This document shows positions 33,000-46,388 of a DNA stretch of 64,000 bases, piece after piece. Origin of the DNA: Macrophomina tecta (lineage: Eukaryota > Ascomycota > Dothideomycetes > Botryosphaeriales > Botryosphaeriaceae); NCBI GenBank assembly GCA_024180945.1, contig JAKSGN010000021.1, positions 682,001 through 746,000 on the forward strand, given 5' to 3'. How positions within the stretch are numbered: position 1 is the stretch's first letter; each line of letters starts with the position of its first letter. The notes below the pieces were generated by a model, which saw only the letters and a list, made by a program, of their open reading frames with translations, was not told where the DNA came from and ran no database searches. The position numbers were made by a program, and so were the translations under genes.

Positions 33000-35900
33000 A
33001 TAGTATTACCCGATACTCGACGCTAACTAAGTAATATAATAAATAACGTCGATATAAATAACAACGGTCCTCTATAGCTAACTATAGCCGACCTCTTTTA
33101 GGTCATTCAAGATATATAAGGCTAGATCGGCGAACTACGTAGACAACTCTAAGAGTAGACTAACGAGAACACCTAGCTCTATCGATAAATAGGCGAACTT
33201 CGCAACTAAGCTATTTTAATAACTTCTACCCCGGCGCCCATTTATACCCCGGTATTAATAATGACTTAACCTTCTAATAAAAGTATAAAGACGGCTAAGC
33301 CAGATCTATTCTATAATAATTGAAAGAAGCTCTAGACCTTCCTCTTATAACTTAATCTATACTTTTTCTTTAACTCTAGAGACTTCCCTACTAACGATAA
33401 AAAGATAACATTTACAGCTACCTATCTCCACGATATTATAATATAGTAGTTCGAGCCCTACCTTAGAGACTGAATAGAGAAAGAACTAAAAGCACGTAAA
33501 AAGAATACTAAGAAAGTCTTTAGTAGCTATAAGTACTTCGTAACTTAAATTAAGCAAAGCTTCGAAGACCTCGATAAGATTAATAAGGCCTAACGAGCCG
33601 TTATAAACATCTACTAGAAGACCTTAGTAGCGGACTATACTATAGAATTCTAAAAGGCCGTAGCGTACCTAGATAACTAGTCCGACCGCGCCCTTATAAA
33701 CCACTACTACCGAGGACTTAAGAAAAGGGTCAAAGACTAACTTATAATACAAAACGATTCTAAGACCCTAGACGAGCTTATTAAGCTAGCTATTAAATAT
33801 AATAACCGCCTCTTCGAGCGCCAATCTAAGAAGTATAAGGCAAACTATAAAGCTAATACTTCGCGCCTAGCGCGCCCCAGACATACTTAGAAAAGAGGAG
33901 ATACTATAGAGCTAAATAATATTAACCGCCGAAACGACCCACCTAAAAGAAATAACTACTATAGAAAAAAGAACAACGACTATAAGAAAAAACAACGTAA
34001 AGAATAAACCCTAGAGTAAAAACAAAGGTTCGAAAAAGGACTATACGTCTACTACGGTAAGACTTAGGAAAAAACACACTACTACCTTAAGAAGAATAAA
34101 CAGGTCTCGACTACGATATAAAAACTAAAAAGCCGAGAAGTCTCTACGGTTACTAAGTAAGAAAACCCCTTCGCCGAATTTAATAAGCAATACGAAGAAA
34201 GCTAAAGCCCCGAGTATTAGAGGCTTAGCTAGATAGCCTACTATAATAATAACTATACTACTTACTAGAGCGATAAGGACGCCATAGGCTAGTACCCTAA
34301 GAAGCCACGACACGTTAATACGATCCTAAGAATAGAGAAAGAGCTTATTAAAGCCTTTTCTAACGACGAGGACCTAGTCGACAGCGATATAGGAGAGCTA
34401 TATAATAGTATTCTAGAGTTAAGCACGACCGACAATAAGTAATAGTAAAACGAAGCCATACTTATAAGAATAACCGAATATCTAACCCGATACGAAGAGA
34501 CACGCCGCGTTACTAATAGCCTAAAGCCCACGGTCACCTAGATTCCAGGCCCTATAATTAACCTCGGAACGCAGCAATACAAGGTACAGTAAGAAAAGGT
34601 ATACACACGCATATAGTAAGACGACACCTAGAACCCCTAGAAAGAATTACTACTTAAGACGGCCGACGAGCTCGCATCTTAGCTAAAGAACGAGGCACAG
34701 GGGGCACGGCGACGATAAGACCTATAATACCTCCGTAATATAGCCTATACCCTCTATCGGTACGGCACGGTAACTAGGGACAGGGGCACCTTATAATAGA
34801 CACCCTACGAAAAATACGATATACCTACCTTTTAGTATTAGATCCGAAACGGGTAGATCTACTAGAGACGACTAATTAAACGCGGTAGATAGACGCAATA
34901 GAAGAATACCCCTATCCCGGTTAATAAATAAAACGAGTATATCCGTTATAAAATAATGGGACGACCTATATTAAAAAACTAGACGGCTCCCCTAGACAAA
35001 AACCCTAGAAGGGGCCGTTAGACAGGTCCCTTAACTAGGTTACACGCATAGCGAACGGAATTATACCTACCGAATCAAACCTATACCGACTTTTACACAT
35101 CCCAGTTACATTCTACGGGAAAAAGGCGATAGCCATAATTAATAGCGGTGTATAAGGCGTATTCGTCGACCCTAAGTTTATCGTTAAGAACTAACTACCC
35201 TAGTAAGCTAAGAATTACCCTTATCGGCTAAGTACGGTAGACGGCTCCCTAGCGGAATATAAAAATAGCTAGATACGAATTAAGGTAGAAGAAGCACCCC
35301 TTACCGTTAATAATCACTAAGAACGAATTAACCTCAACATAATAATAATTCCCGGACACGATATTATCCTAGGAATATTATAGCTAAAGACTCACGAGCC
35401 ACATATTAGCTAGAGAATAGAGACTATTACGTTTCCTAATGAACACTATAGACGCCACCTCGCAACGGTAAGAAAAAGCTAATAGAGCTAAAAAAAAGCG
35501 CTAGAGCCTAAGAGCTAAAGCAGAACCTCCGAGCCGAGATAACGAAATAATAACGTACCCGTAGATATTAAGACTATTAGCTACCGAGCGCTAAAACTTA
35601 TAATAAGACGAGGAGAAAAGGCCTACACGATCTATGTAAAACCTAATAAGAACACCGAGTAGAAAACTCTTACTCGTATAATATAGGGCCTTATAAACAA
35701 GAATAAGAACAGCCCAAAGCCAGTTAAAAAAGGCTACCCCCAAAGGCTTAATAAACAATACGGCCACCCGGATAAAGTAGGTACTAGTCCCCTCGGGTAC
35801 AAGAGCTATAACGATAAAGATATTTCGGTAGCCGAGGTTAGCGTAGACCTTAGTAGAATTATAAGGCCTACTAAGAATAAATTAGCACCTATACTAAAAT

Positions 35901-38900
35901 TAGAGATAGTCCTATAGAAATTCTAGAATATACTAAGAATATTCTAAGAAAGAGATAAAGAACAACTACTAGAGCATTAGCTATAGAATTATAAGATACC
36001 CTTACTCCCGGAAATATAGCCTACTTTTAAGCCCATTTACTCCTTATCTAAGACAGAGGCTAAAGTATTATAGAAATATATTAATAAAAACCTAGAACGA
36101 GAATACATACAACCCTTATGGTCGCCGGTAGAATACCCTATTCTATTCGTTTCTAAGAAGAATAGTAAACTCCGCCTCTATATCGACTACTAATAGCTAA
36201 ACGATATTACGGTTAAAAATCGATACCCACTACCTCGCATCGACAAATTATAGGATAAGCTCTACAACGCTAAGTTCTTTATAAAACTAGACCTCCGAGA
36301 AGGTTACTATCTAGTCTGTATTAAGAAAGGTAAAGAATAGAAAATAGCGTTCCGAACGCGATTCGGATATTACGAGTATACGGTAATACTTTTTGGGCTT
36401 ACTAACGCACCGGCTACCTTCCAGAGCTTAGTTAACGATATCCTACGTCCGTATTTAGATATATTCGCCTTAGCTTACCTAGACGATATCCTAATATACT
36501 CGGAAACGCTCGAGAAACACACCGAGCACGTAAGAAAAGTCCTAAAGGCCTTAAACGAATAAAATCTCTAAGTAGCCCTAGAAAAGAGCGAGTAGTACAC
36601 ACAAAAGATAAAATACCTAGGGTTTATCATTACCCTAGGGCATATCGGTATAGACGATAAGAAACTAGACGCAATTAGAGACTAGCTAATACCGCGAACC
36701 GTTAAAGAAGTATAATCCTTCCTTAGATTTACTAACTTTTACCGAAAGTTCATTATAAACTACGCTAAAATAGCGGCATCTCTAACTAATATTACTAAGA
36801 AGAAGCACGAATTTATATAGAGAGAAAGATAATAACGAGCGTTCGACTTACTAAAGCGGATATTTATAGAAGCACCGGTTCTAGGGCTCTATAACCTAGA
36901 TCTACCGATTACGGTAGAAACCAACGCTTTAGACTACGCTATAGAAGCCGTACTTAGTTAGCTAAATAAAAAAGATAGACTATACCCTATCGCCTACTAC
37001 TTAAGAAAAATAATACCTATCGAAAAGAACTACGACGTCTACGATAAAGAACTCTTAGCTATAGTCATAGCTTTTAAAGAATAGAGATACTACCTCAAAG
37101 GCGCTAAGCACTAGATTATAGTCTACTACGACTATAAGAACCTCTCGCACTTCACTACCACTAAGGCGTTAAACCGACGATAAATTTAATAGACTAAAGA
37201 GCTAGCATCCTATAATATAAAAATTACCTATAGAAAGGGATCTAAGAACGCTCGCGTAGACGCGCTAAGTAGACGAGCCGACTATATTAAAAAAAAGCTA
37301 GGTCCGCAACCTATAATACTCGATACGTAAAAGAATAGGTCTTTTATACCCGCTAGCCGTAGCCGCCAGATTATAGCTATTTATAGCCTAGGACAAACGT
37401 AGCTTAAGAAAGAACTAAACGACTCGCTTACCCTAGTTAGACTATTCGCCCTAGCGATACGCCTCGAAGGCAACGAATAGGAGCAAAAGATCCGAGAAGC
37501 CTATATAGATAACGTAATAGCTTAAGATATCGAAGAACTCGACAACGACCCCCAAGTAACTAAAAACGCAGATAGTATAATTCTATTTTTAGAATTAGTC
37601 TACGTTCCGGTTAAACTACGGAAAGAACTCGTAAAAGATATACACGAAGCCCTAGTATATAGTTATTAAAAAATAAATAAAATGATAGAGCGAATTACAA
37701 GAAGCTACTACTTCCTAAGACTTAGAAGAACCGTCTAATAGGTAGTCTCGCAATATAACCTTTATATTAGAAGTAAGGCCGTAAGGTATTTACCCTACGG
37801 ACTACTTTAGCTGCTACCGGCACTAAAGCGCCCTTAGTAATCCATCTCGCTAGACTTTATTACGGACCTACCCAAGTCAGAAAAACCGCTTACTAAGATT
37901 AAGTATAACTTAATCCTAGTCATCGTTAATAGAATAATAAAGTACGCATACTACTTACCATATCTTAAAACGGTAAATACGGAAGAACTCGCCTATACGT
38001 TCCTTAGAATAATCCTCGGCAATCACGGGTTACTAGAAGAGCTCGTATTAGATAAAAATCGGCTATTTATATCTTGATTCTAGCAGACTCTCACCCGCTA
38101 GCTTAGAGCTAAGTATAAGCTCTTAACTACAGCACACCCTTAAATAGACGAATAGACAAAACGGATAAATTAAATGCTAGAATAATACCTATGCTACTAC
38201 CTTAACTACGCGTAAGATAACTAGGTCGAGCTACTACCACTCGCATAATTCGCGTATAATAGCTCGAAAGCATTAGCTACACAAGAATCCCTATTCTACG
38301 CTAACTACGGTTATAAGCCTATAGCTTATAAAGAGCTAATACTAAGCGAATCCCTAGCCCAAAAAGAAATCCTCAAAGCAGACCAACTAAAGGCACTCCA
38401 TAAATAATTACACCTAGACCTCGAATTTGTAGCCCTATAAATAGGTAAATACTACAACAAACGGCACCAGGAGGCACTAAAGCTAAAGAAAAGGAATAAA
38501 GTTTACCTCCTTAAAAAAAACATTAAGATAAAATGGCCGAATAACAAATTAAACTTTAAGAAAATCGAACCATTCGAAATTAAAGAATAGATTAGAAGGG
38601 TTAATTTCCGCCTTAGACTACCTAACACTATACGGATATACCCTATATTTTACGTCTTACTCCTCGAACCGGCACCAGAAAACGCCACGCCATTACGCTA
38701 AACGGAAGAAATGCTACCGGAAAATTTAAAAGCCAACAAAAACATAGACTAAGACGTAGAATAAGTCCTAGACAGTGGCTATATTAACGGTTAATTCCGA
38801 TACCTCTTTAAATAGAAAGGAGACTAGGATAATACCTAGAAACCACTAAAACTCTACGACTATTAAGAGCTTATTAATAAGTTCTATCGCCGAAACCTAG

Positions 38901-38945
38901 ATCGACTAACACCGCCGACTCGTCGTATACGAAGGACCTAAAATC
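33000..38945 (+). pseudogene. Gypsy-2 gag-pol remnant with chromodomain
   Basis: Plus strand, about one TAG/TAA every few dozen codons. Gag at about 33000-34300. Protease at about 35120-35200 (AIINSGV, then GVFVDPKF). RT at about 36120-36560 ([70 protein letters not shown]). RNase H at about 36850-37280. Integrase at about 37730-38160 with the GLLxPLPxP and SISLDFITDLPKSE-type block. Chromodomain at about 38750-38930 (SGYING, FRYLFK, KPLKLYDY, ELINKFYRRN). In fungi the chromodomain is known to steer integration to heterochromatin, in keeping with the nesting seen here. Confidence 0.85.
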
Positions 38946-39651
38946 GAAGTTAAAAAACGAAGACAACCGTGCCTAATTAACTAGGCCGAAACCCTCGAAA
39001 GGCGCAGAACCTAAACCAACGCCAGGAGATCTAATAGACTAAGACGACCCCATAACGTTATTAGCTAAGGTATCGCTACGTAAACGCTTTAGCGATCGTT
39101 CCTCCTTGGCATTTTTAGGGTTAACCGAACCCCTAGCCTCGCGGGCAGCTTCCAGGCGATCTAATTCCTTAAGATCCTTAATAGACTATACCTTCTTATT
39201 TAATATCAAGCTACCACGACGCTGCAATAGAACCTTCTACTTACGGAAACGCTCTAAGCGAGACGAAGCAGCACGCAGCTCGGACGTTAGCTTAGAGATA
39301 GTATCTAAAGCCTCTACCTTATTAGCAGTAACCTTCGCAATAGCACGCTCGAGACGAATAACTAGAAAAAAAAAGTCAGAACTAGTTAAAAAAAGATAGA
39401 AAAAACTTATAATTACCCTCCTCCGCGCCACTAGTATCGTAGTAGGTATTACCACGACGGGCACACTCCCCATAGCGTAAATACCCTAAAGTAATATAAT
39501 ATACCACGGGCTCACCCTTCTCCTCTAATAAAAGACACCGAGCGTAAGAAATTAGTATATTAAGGTCTAGAAGTATATATAAAGAATTAATCTTCGCACT
39601 AAGAAACTTACGCTTAATCTACTACTCGTCGCGCTTACGTTTAGAAGGCAT
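38874..39651 (-). pseudogene. Antisense spliced gene of Gypsy-2
   Basis: Minus strand, begins ATGCCTTCTAAACGTAAGCG (MPSKRKR, basic) 105 bases inside the 3' LTR and ends TAATAA overlapping the last codons of pol tail-to-tail. Middle part at 39237-39400 has a heptad-like coiled coil (RLERAIAKVTANKVEALDT, then SKLTSELRAASSRLERFRK). The C-terminal part has LKELDRLEAAREAR, then KNAKEERSLKRLRSD. An intron is inferred around 39370-39430. Function unknown; basic start plus coiled coil suggests a nuclear or nucleic-acid-associated protein. Confidence 0.62.
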
Positions 39652-39755
39652 TATAAAAAAGACTTACTAAAAAAAGAAACAAAACAACAAGAAAAGCCCA
39701 AGATATAGACGAATAAATAAATCTTCGGGCCGAAGATCCTTAAGAGGGGGAATAG

Positions 39756-40542
39756 TATTACGAACCCCAGGGCACAAGGGCTTTATAACCCCACAGGCGA
39801 AAAGCCCGCACGGGAAAAGGCACTATAGAGGCCAGAAACCCATAAGAATAATAAAGCCGCACTACTAGCACGCCCGCACGGGAAAACCAGCCTTAAGAAA
39901 AGACGGCGCGTATAGGCCTAGATAAGGTAGTAATAGAAGCCCGCACGAAAGCGACGCCCACGCGGTATAGTAAAACCACGGGAACACCAACTAGGTTAAA
40001 CTCCCATAGGGAAAGAACGCCTATAAGAAAGAGATTATAGATCCTAAAAGCCGACTTTAGACTAAAGAAACGAACGGAATAAAGTTAAACAACTTATACG
40101 GTCTAAGAAACAATAGTCTAGCGGTATAATACTCCCTTAACCGGTGTAGAAGTCGGATTCCAGAAAACAAGCATTAGCGCCCAAATTACGTACGGTCCAC
40201 CCGACCCACTTATAGATTAGAAGCCTTGGCAAAGATCCAATTCTTAGAATAATCTAATACTACGACTAATCTAATAGTCGTCTTAATCTATAGATTATTA
40301 TAGCTTTTCTATAGTATATAGATATACTTCTTAGATAGTACTTTAACCTTCGTAGTCAACTTAAAGTTCTAATACAACCCTATTAGAGGTAACAAGCCTA
40401 ACGCGCATCGCGCACTAATATATTACATAATTACTATTATCGTTCTAATCCTTTACCCTTCTCTTATTCTTTAAGGTAAACCCTTTAGCTACCTAACCCT
40501 ACTAGACGATTCTAAAGCCTAGTAGAAGAGGCCGCCGTTATA
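39756..40542 (+). repeat. Gypsy-2 3' LTR (787 bp) with preceding polypurine tract
   Basis: Preceded by AAGAGGGGGAATAG (39742-39755), the polypurine tract, which fixes plus orientation. Ends GCCGCCGTTATA then CTTCT. Confidence 0.9.
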
Positions 40543-43024
40543 CTTCTTTATTAGTTTTATAAGTCTACTAATCCTTCCTTTAGTTAAGCGTCTTCATCGG
40601 CTTTAAATAAGGCGCGCTTAGAGCGTATTACTTTTAAGAATTAGCTTTAAAAGGCGGCTTCCGGTCTTTCTCGTATTAAAAAATAGTAAGAGTTACTCGA
40701 ATATCGCGCTACTCTAATATTATAGCGTAAGTTAGACGCGATCGATATACTTAAAAAGTTAGAGAGGTTAGAGGCTAGAAATATCTTTAATTCTAAAAAT
40801 ACTAAGGAGGAGCGATCGTTAAAGCGTTTACGTAGTAATATCTTAACTAATAATATTATAGAGTTATTCTAGCTTATTAGGTCTTCTAGTATTAGTTTAG
40901 GTTCTACGCCTTTCGAGGGTTTTAGTTTAGTTAACTAGGCGCGGTTATCTTTATTTCCTAATTTTAATTTCGGGTCTTTTATATATAACGAGTCGGCGGC
41001 TTTAGTCGATCTAGGTTTTAGTAATAAAACTTATTAATAAGCTCTTAATAGTTATAGAGTTTTAGTAGTTTCTAGGTATTATTCTAGTCTCCTTTCTATT
41101 TAAGGAGGTATTAGAATTAACTATTAATATAGCCGCTATCTAGGACTTATTCTACATTCTAGTCTATATTTTCGTTAGTATTTAGATTTTCCGGTAGTAT
41201 TTCTTTCGTTTAGCGTAATAGCGTGGCATTTTCTAGTGTTAGTTCGAGGAGTAAGACGTAAAATATAGGATATATCCGTATAGTATTAGGTAATCTAAGG
41301 TAGAAATTAATCTTTCTAATCTATTCTTTAATTTTAAATAGTCCGATTTTCTTAAAGTCTAATTTATTATTTAGCTATTTTATCTTAATATTTTTTTTTA
41401 AAAAGGTAAACTTTATCTTTTCTCTTTAGCTTTAGTACCTTTTAGTATTATTTATTATAGTATTTACCTATTTATAGGGCTACGAACTCGAGGTCTAGGT
41501 ATAGCTATTTATAGAGTGCCTTTAGCTAGTTTACTTTAAGAATTTCTTTTTAGGCTAGGAATTCGCTTAGTATTAGCTCTTTATAAGCTATAGACTCGTA
41601 ACCGTAGTTAGCGTAGAATAGGGATTTTTATATAGCTAACGCCTTCGAGCTATTATACGCGAACTATACGAGTAGTAGTAGCTCGACCTAATTATCTTAC
41701 GCATAATTAAAGTAGTAGCGTAGATACTATTTTAGCGTCTAATTCGTTTATTCTATCTATTCGTTTATTTAAGAATATACTATAGTTAAGAGCTTATACT
41801 TAGCTCTAAGCTAGCGGGTAAGAGTCTACTAGAATTAGAATATAAATAGTTAATTTCTATTTAATACGAGCTCTTCTAGTAACCTATAGTTACTAAGAAT
41901 TATTCTAAAGAACGTATAGGCGAGTTCTTTTATATTTATCGTCTTAAGATATAGTAAGTAGTATATATACTTTATTATTCTATTAACGATAACTAGGATT
42001 AAGTTATACTTAATCTTAGTAAGCGGTTCTTTTAACTTAGGTAGGTTCGTAATAAAGTCTAGTAAGATAGATTACTAAGGGCGCTTTAATACTAGTAGCG
42101 GCTAAAGTAGTCTATAAAATATATACCTCGCGGCCTTACTTTTAATATAAAGGTTATATTATAAGACTACCCATTAGACGCTTCTTCTTAGCCCTAGAAA
42201 GTAGTAGCTTTTTATAATTCGCTCTATTATCTTATCTATTTCTTAATAATCGTATACTAGGACTTTATATATATTCTTTACGAGTTCTTCCCGTAGTTTA
42301 ACCGGAATATAGATTAATTTTAAAAATAGAATTATACTATCTACGTTTTTAGTTACTTAGGAGTTATTATTAAGTTCTCTGATTTCTTAAACTATTATAT
42401 TATTTACGTAGACTTCTTAGATCTTTTACTTCTATTCGTTACCTTCGAGGCGTATCGCTGGGGTAAATAGTCTAATTAGAATAAGTAAGTTATCTAGTTC
42501 TTTCTTAAGCTACGTTTATTCTAGGCTATAAATAGCTATAATCTAGCGGCTATAGCTAGCGGGTATAAAAGACCCGTTCTTCTACGTATCGAGGATTATA
42601 GATTATAGACCTAGCTTTTTTTTAATATAGTCGGCTCGTCTACTTAGTACGTCTACGCGTGCGTTCTTAGATCTCTTTTTATAGGTAATCTTTATATTAT
42701 AGAACGCTAGCTCTTTAGCCTACTAAATCTATTAACGGTTTAATTTTTTAGTAGTAGTAAAGTATAAGAGGTTCTTATAGTTATAATAGACTATAATCTA
42801 GTATCTAGCGTCTTTAAGGTAGTGTCTCTATTCTTTAAAAGCTATAACTATAGCTAAGAGTTCTTTATTATAGACATCGTAGTTCTTCTTAGTAGGTATT
42901 ATTTTTCTTAAGTAGTAGGCGATAGGGTATAGTCTATCTTCTTTATTTAGCTAACTAAGTACGGCTTCTATAGCGTAGTTTAAAGCGTCGGTCTTTATCG
43001 TAATTAGTAGATCTAGGTTATAGA

Positions 43025-43190
43025 TGTTACGAACACGCCTCTGTATATAGAGTTGTTGGGGCAAACCAGCCACCAGGCTGGTTATTGCTGTACCTTTTGT
43101 CGACTGACCGGCTACTCGCGGTCGGCGGGAGGTTAGCCGAATGGCTTTGCAGCAACGACTGAAACCCAACACGGTCGCCGCGCTGTAACA
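43025..43190. mobile_element. 166-bp solo LTR-like or TRIM-like element
   Basis: TGTTACGAACACGCC...GCGCTGTAACA, flanked by a perfect 5-bp TSD, ATAGA (43020-43024, 43191-43195). The Gypsy-1 sequence (compare 49939-49960 in Gypsy-3) is restored exactly on removal. Not RIP-mutated. Contains CCAGCC-ACC-AGGCTGG, a small hairpin. Its termini resemble those of the 740-790-bp chromovirus LTR family (TGTTACGAAC...GTTACA), but the interior does not. Confidence 0.8.
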
Positions 43191-43724
43191 ATAGAGCCCT
43201 AGAACTAGTACTTCTATAAATATTCGCTTTAGTAAGTTAAACGCTTATCGTTATCTTTCTTTTTATATAAACCTATATTTCTCTTTAGTAATATTCGTTA
43301 GAGGTACCGCTATTTTAGCGTAGTTCTTTATAAACTTCCGATAGAAGTTAGTAAATCTAAGAAAGAATTATACTTCTCTAACGATTCGCGGTATAGGCTA
43401 GTCTTTAATTACGTCTAGTTTCTTATCGTCTATGCCGATATATTCTAGGGTAATAATAAACCCTAGGTATTCTATCTTTTAGGTATACTACTCACTTTTT
43501 TCTAGGGCTACTTAGAGGTTTCGCTTGTTTAAGGCCTTTAGGACTTTTTTTACATACTTAGTATATTCTTTAAGCGTTTCCGAGTATATTAGAATATTAT
43601 CTAGGTAAGCTAAGGTAAATATATCTAAATATGAACGTAAAGTATCGTTAACTAAGCTTTAGAAGGTAGCCGATACGTTAATAAGCCTAAAGAATATTAC
43701 TATATACTCGTAATATTTAAATTA

Positions 43725-44274
43725 GGGAAACAGCTTCCTCCTTCTACCAGCTGAAGATTGGACACGGGTACTTCAAGTCCTATCTCTACCGTTTTAACCA
43801 TGTAGAGGATGATAGATGCTACTGCTCTGGTACGGCAAAGCAAACACCGAGACATCTCCTCTTAGACTGTTATTTATATAGAGCTGAAAGGCTCTCTATA
43901 AAAGACGCTCTGGAGAAACCTATTCTTAATCTTACGGACCTATTCACTACAAATAAAGGCGCTCAAGCAACAGCTGAGTTTCTTAGAAAAACCAAGATAT
44001 CTACGCGCCGGTGGATTCTTAACAACACGCCCGACGGGGTTTAAATACGTCCGACGCTTACACTCCTTTGTTTTCTATTACTATTCTCTTATACTATCTC
44101 CTTAGAGGCCTGCCTCTCGTTTGGCTTTTAAGTCTACTATTCCTTGTGCTCTCCTAGAATGCTTCTTTTACAAGGAGCCTCTAGAAAATGTATAACTAGA
44201 AACGGCTTCTAAAGCCCGTCTTTGATAGTCTCTGACTCAAGAAGGACGTTAAACTAAATAAATAAATAAATAAA
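43725..44274 (+). mobile_element. 5'-truncated LINE (Tad1-like) copy
   Basis: 550 bp ending in a (TAAA)n-type tail, flanked by a 14-bp TSD, TAATATTTAAATTA (43711-43724, 44275-44288). Variable-length TSD, 5' truncation and simple-repeat tail are hallmarks of target-primed reverse transcription. Not RIP-mutated although it sits in RIP-mutated Gypsy-1. Confidence 0.92.
43727..44044 (+). pseudogene. C-terminal end of LINE ORF2
   Basis: 105 open codons to TAA. Contains FYQLKIGHGYFKSYLYRFN and a Cys/His knuckle C-x-C-x9-H-x4-C (CYCSGTAKQTPRHLLLDC), then FLRKTKISTRRW. This C-terminal block is typical of fungal Tad-like ORF2 after the RT/RNase H domains. The rest of the protein is absent. Confidence 0.85.
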
Positions 44275-46388
44275 TAATATTTAAATTATATTTAGAATAC
44301 TATCTTCTATTCTTTATTTTCTTTAATACGGACTAGGTAGTAGCCTTTTTAAAGGTCTAGCTTTATAAAGAACTTAGCGTTGCGAAGCTTATTCTATAAT
44401 TCGTTAATATGAGGTAGTAGGTATTAGTTTTTTATCGTAATATTATTTAGCTATCTATAGTCGACGTAGAGGCGGAGCTTACTATTTTTCTTAAGAACGA
44501 ATAGAATAGGGTATTCTACTAGTAACTACGAGGGTTATATATATTCTCGTTCTAAGTTTTTATTAATATATTTTTATAATGCTTCGGCCTCTATCTTAGA
44601 TAAGGAGTAAATAGGCTTAAAAGTAGGTTATATTTCCGGGAGTAGGAGTATCTCGTAATTCTATAGCTAATACTTTAGTAGTTATTCTTTATCTCTTTCT
44701 TAGAATATTCTTAGTATATTTTAGAATTCTTATAGGATTATTTCTAATTTTAGTATAGGTACTAGTTTATTCGTAGTAGGCCTTATAATTCTGCTAAGAT
44801 CTACGCTAACCTTAGCTACTAAAATATCTTTACTATTATAGCTCTTATACCTAAGGGGACTAGTATTTACTTTATTCGGGTAGCCGTATTATTTATTAAG
44901 TCTCTAGGGGTAGTCTTTTTTAACTAGCTTTAGGCTATTCTTATTCTTATCCGTAAGGCTTCGTTTTATATAAGTAAGAGTTTTTTGCTTAGTATTCTTA
45001 CTAGGTTTTATATAAATTATATAGGCCTTTTCTTCTTATCTTATTATAAGTTTTAGTGCTTAATAGCTAATAGTCTTAATATCTATAGGTATATTATTAT
45101 CCCGTTATCTTAGCTCGGAGGTTTCACTTTAGCTCTTAGGCTTTAGCGCTTTTTTTTAGCTTTATTAGCTTCTTCTTATTATTACGAGGTAGCGTCTATA
45201 GTATTTATTAGAAAACGTAATAGTCTTTATTCTCTAGCTAATATATAGCTCGTAAATCTTTAGCTATAGTATTTCTAGAATAATATCGTATTCGAGAATT
45301 ATTATTACGTTAAGGTTAATTCGTTTTTAGTAATTATTAATAGTAAGGGGTACTTTCTTTATCTTAATTTTTATCTAGCTATTTTCGTATTTTACTAGGA
45401 AGCCGTCTATTATACTTAGCTAATAAGGGTAATTCTTAGCTTACTAGAATAGTTAGTTCTTAACAATAAACTTAGAATTAATAAATACGTCTTATACGCC
45501 GCTATTAATTATAGCTATCATCTTTTTCCCGTAGAATATAACTAGGATGTGTAAAAGTCAGTATAAGTTTAATTTAGTAGGTATAATTCCGTTTACTATA
45601 CGTGTAATCTAGTTAAGGGATTGTTATAAACAATACTCCGCCCTAAGATTACTAAGGAATAAGACCCCCAACTAAGAATCTAAACAAGCCAAATTATCCG
45701 AAATAATCTTTACTAAAAGTCTATAGCCTAGCCTTTTTTGGTTTAGGTCGAATCCACGGACTTTATAGCTGGAAAACTGGATAAACTAAGAAATTAGGCC
45801 CGTACCAGACCGTACCCAGCCTAGCAGGCAGGCCCGAGGGCCCGAGCCGGGCCTACCCCCTAGGCACCCTATACCCACCTAGAGATCGACCTCTCGGAAT
45901 AGAATAAGATTTTCGGACAAGAAACTAGCCTGGTTACTAAGCAACTTTTACTAAGAAACACTAGCGCTAGTATTATTCGTTTAAGAGTTATTAAGCAATA
46001 TGGCCGGACTACCCGGAGAGATGCCTGAGACTAAACGAGACGTTCGGATTAGGATCTCGGAGCTAAAACACGGACTTAGGATTTAATTACTAATCCTAAT
46101 TATAAATACGATGATCTAGAGGTCCGTGGACTAATAGAAGCGTATTCTAACCCCACTTTTAATTAAGTTAAGATTAAAATCTACGTTCGTAGCCGAATAA
46201 GTCTCTATCCGAGTTCCGGCTAGCTATATATATAAGTCTCTTTATTTTTCCTACTAGATTAGTTCTTTAAGCAAGCAATTTAACTATTTCGACCCTAAGA
46301 CTTTAAGTTTATCCTAAGAATTCCCCGACTCGCGGAGCCTTAAGCTTAACTAAGCTAGGCGATAAGAACCTTATTAAGACCTACGCGC

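Larger units (their letters stand above)
32153..40542 (+). mobile_element. Gypsy-2: full-length chromovirus inside Gypsy-1
   Basis: 8390 bp with two 787-bp LTRs and a perfect 5-bp TSD, CTTCT (32148-32152, 40543-40547). Plus orientation, opposite to its host Gypsy-1. Order: LTR, gag, protease, RT, RNase H, integrase, chromodomain, antisense gene, polypurine tract, LTR. RIP-mutated throughout. Confidence 0.93.
31900..41037 (+). pseudogene. Antisense spliced gene of Gypsy-1, split by Gypsy-2
   Basis: Starts ATGCCTCCGAAA just inside the 3' LTR, is cut at 32152 by Gypsy-2, resumes at 40548 and ends at TAATAA near 41035. The second part gives LKKLERLEARN, then KNTKEERSLKRLRSN, homologous to the antisense frames of Gypsy-2 and Gypsy-3. 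Many RIP stops. Confidence 0.6.

Noticed and set aside
34125..34537. Minus-strand frames opposite Gypsy-2 gag, and their counterparts at 52039-52553
   Set aside because: They are complements of RIPed gag-pol. RIP removes CA/TG from both strands and leaves chance open frames on the non-coding strand.
44255..44275. AAATAAATAAATAAAT tandem repeat
   Set aside because: Not an independent microsatellite; it is the 3' tail of the LINE insertion.
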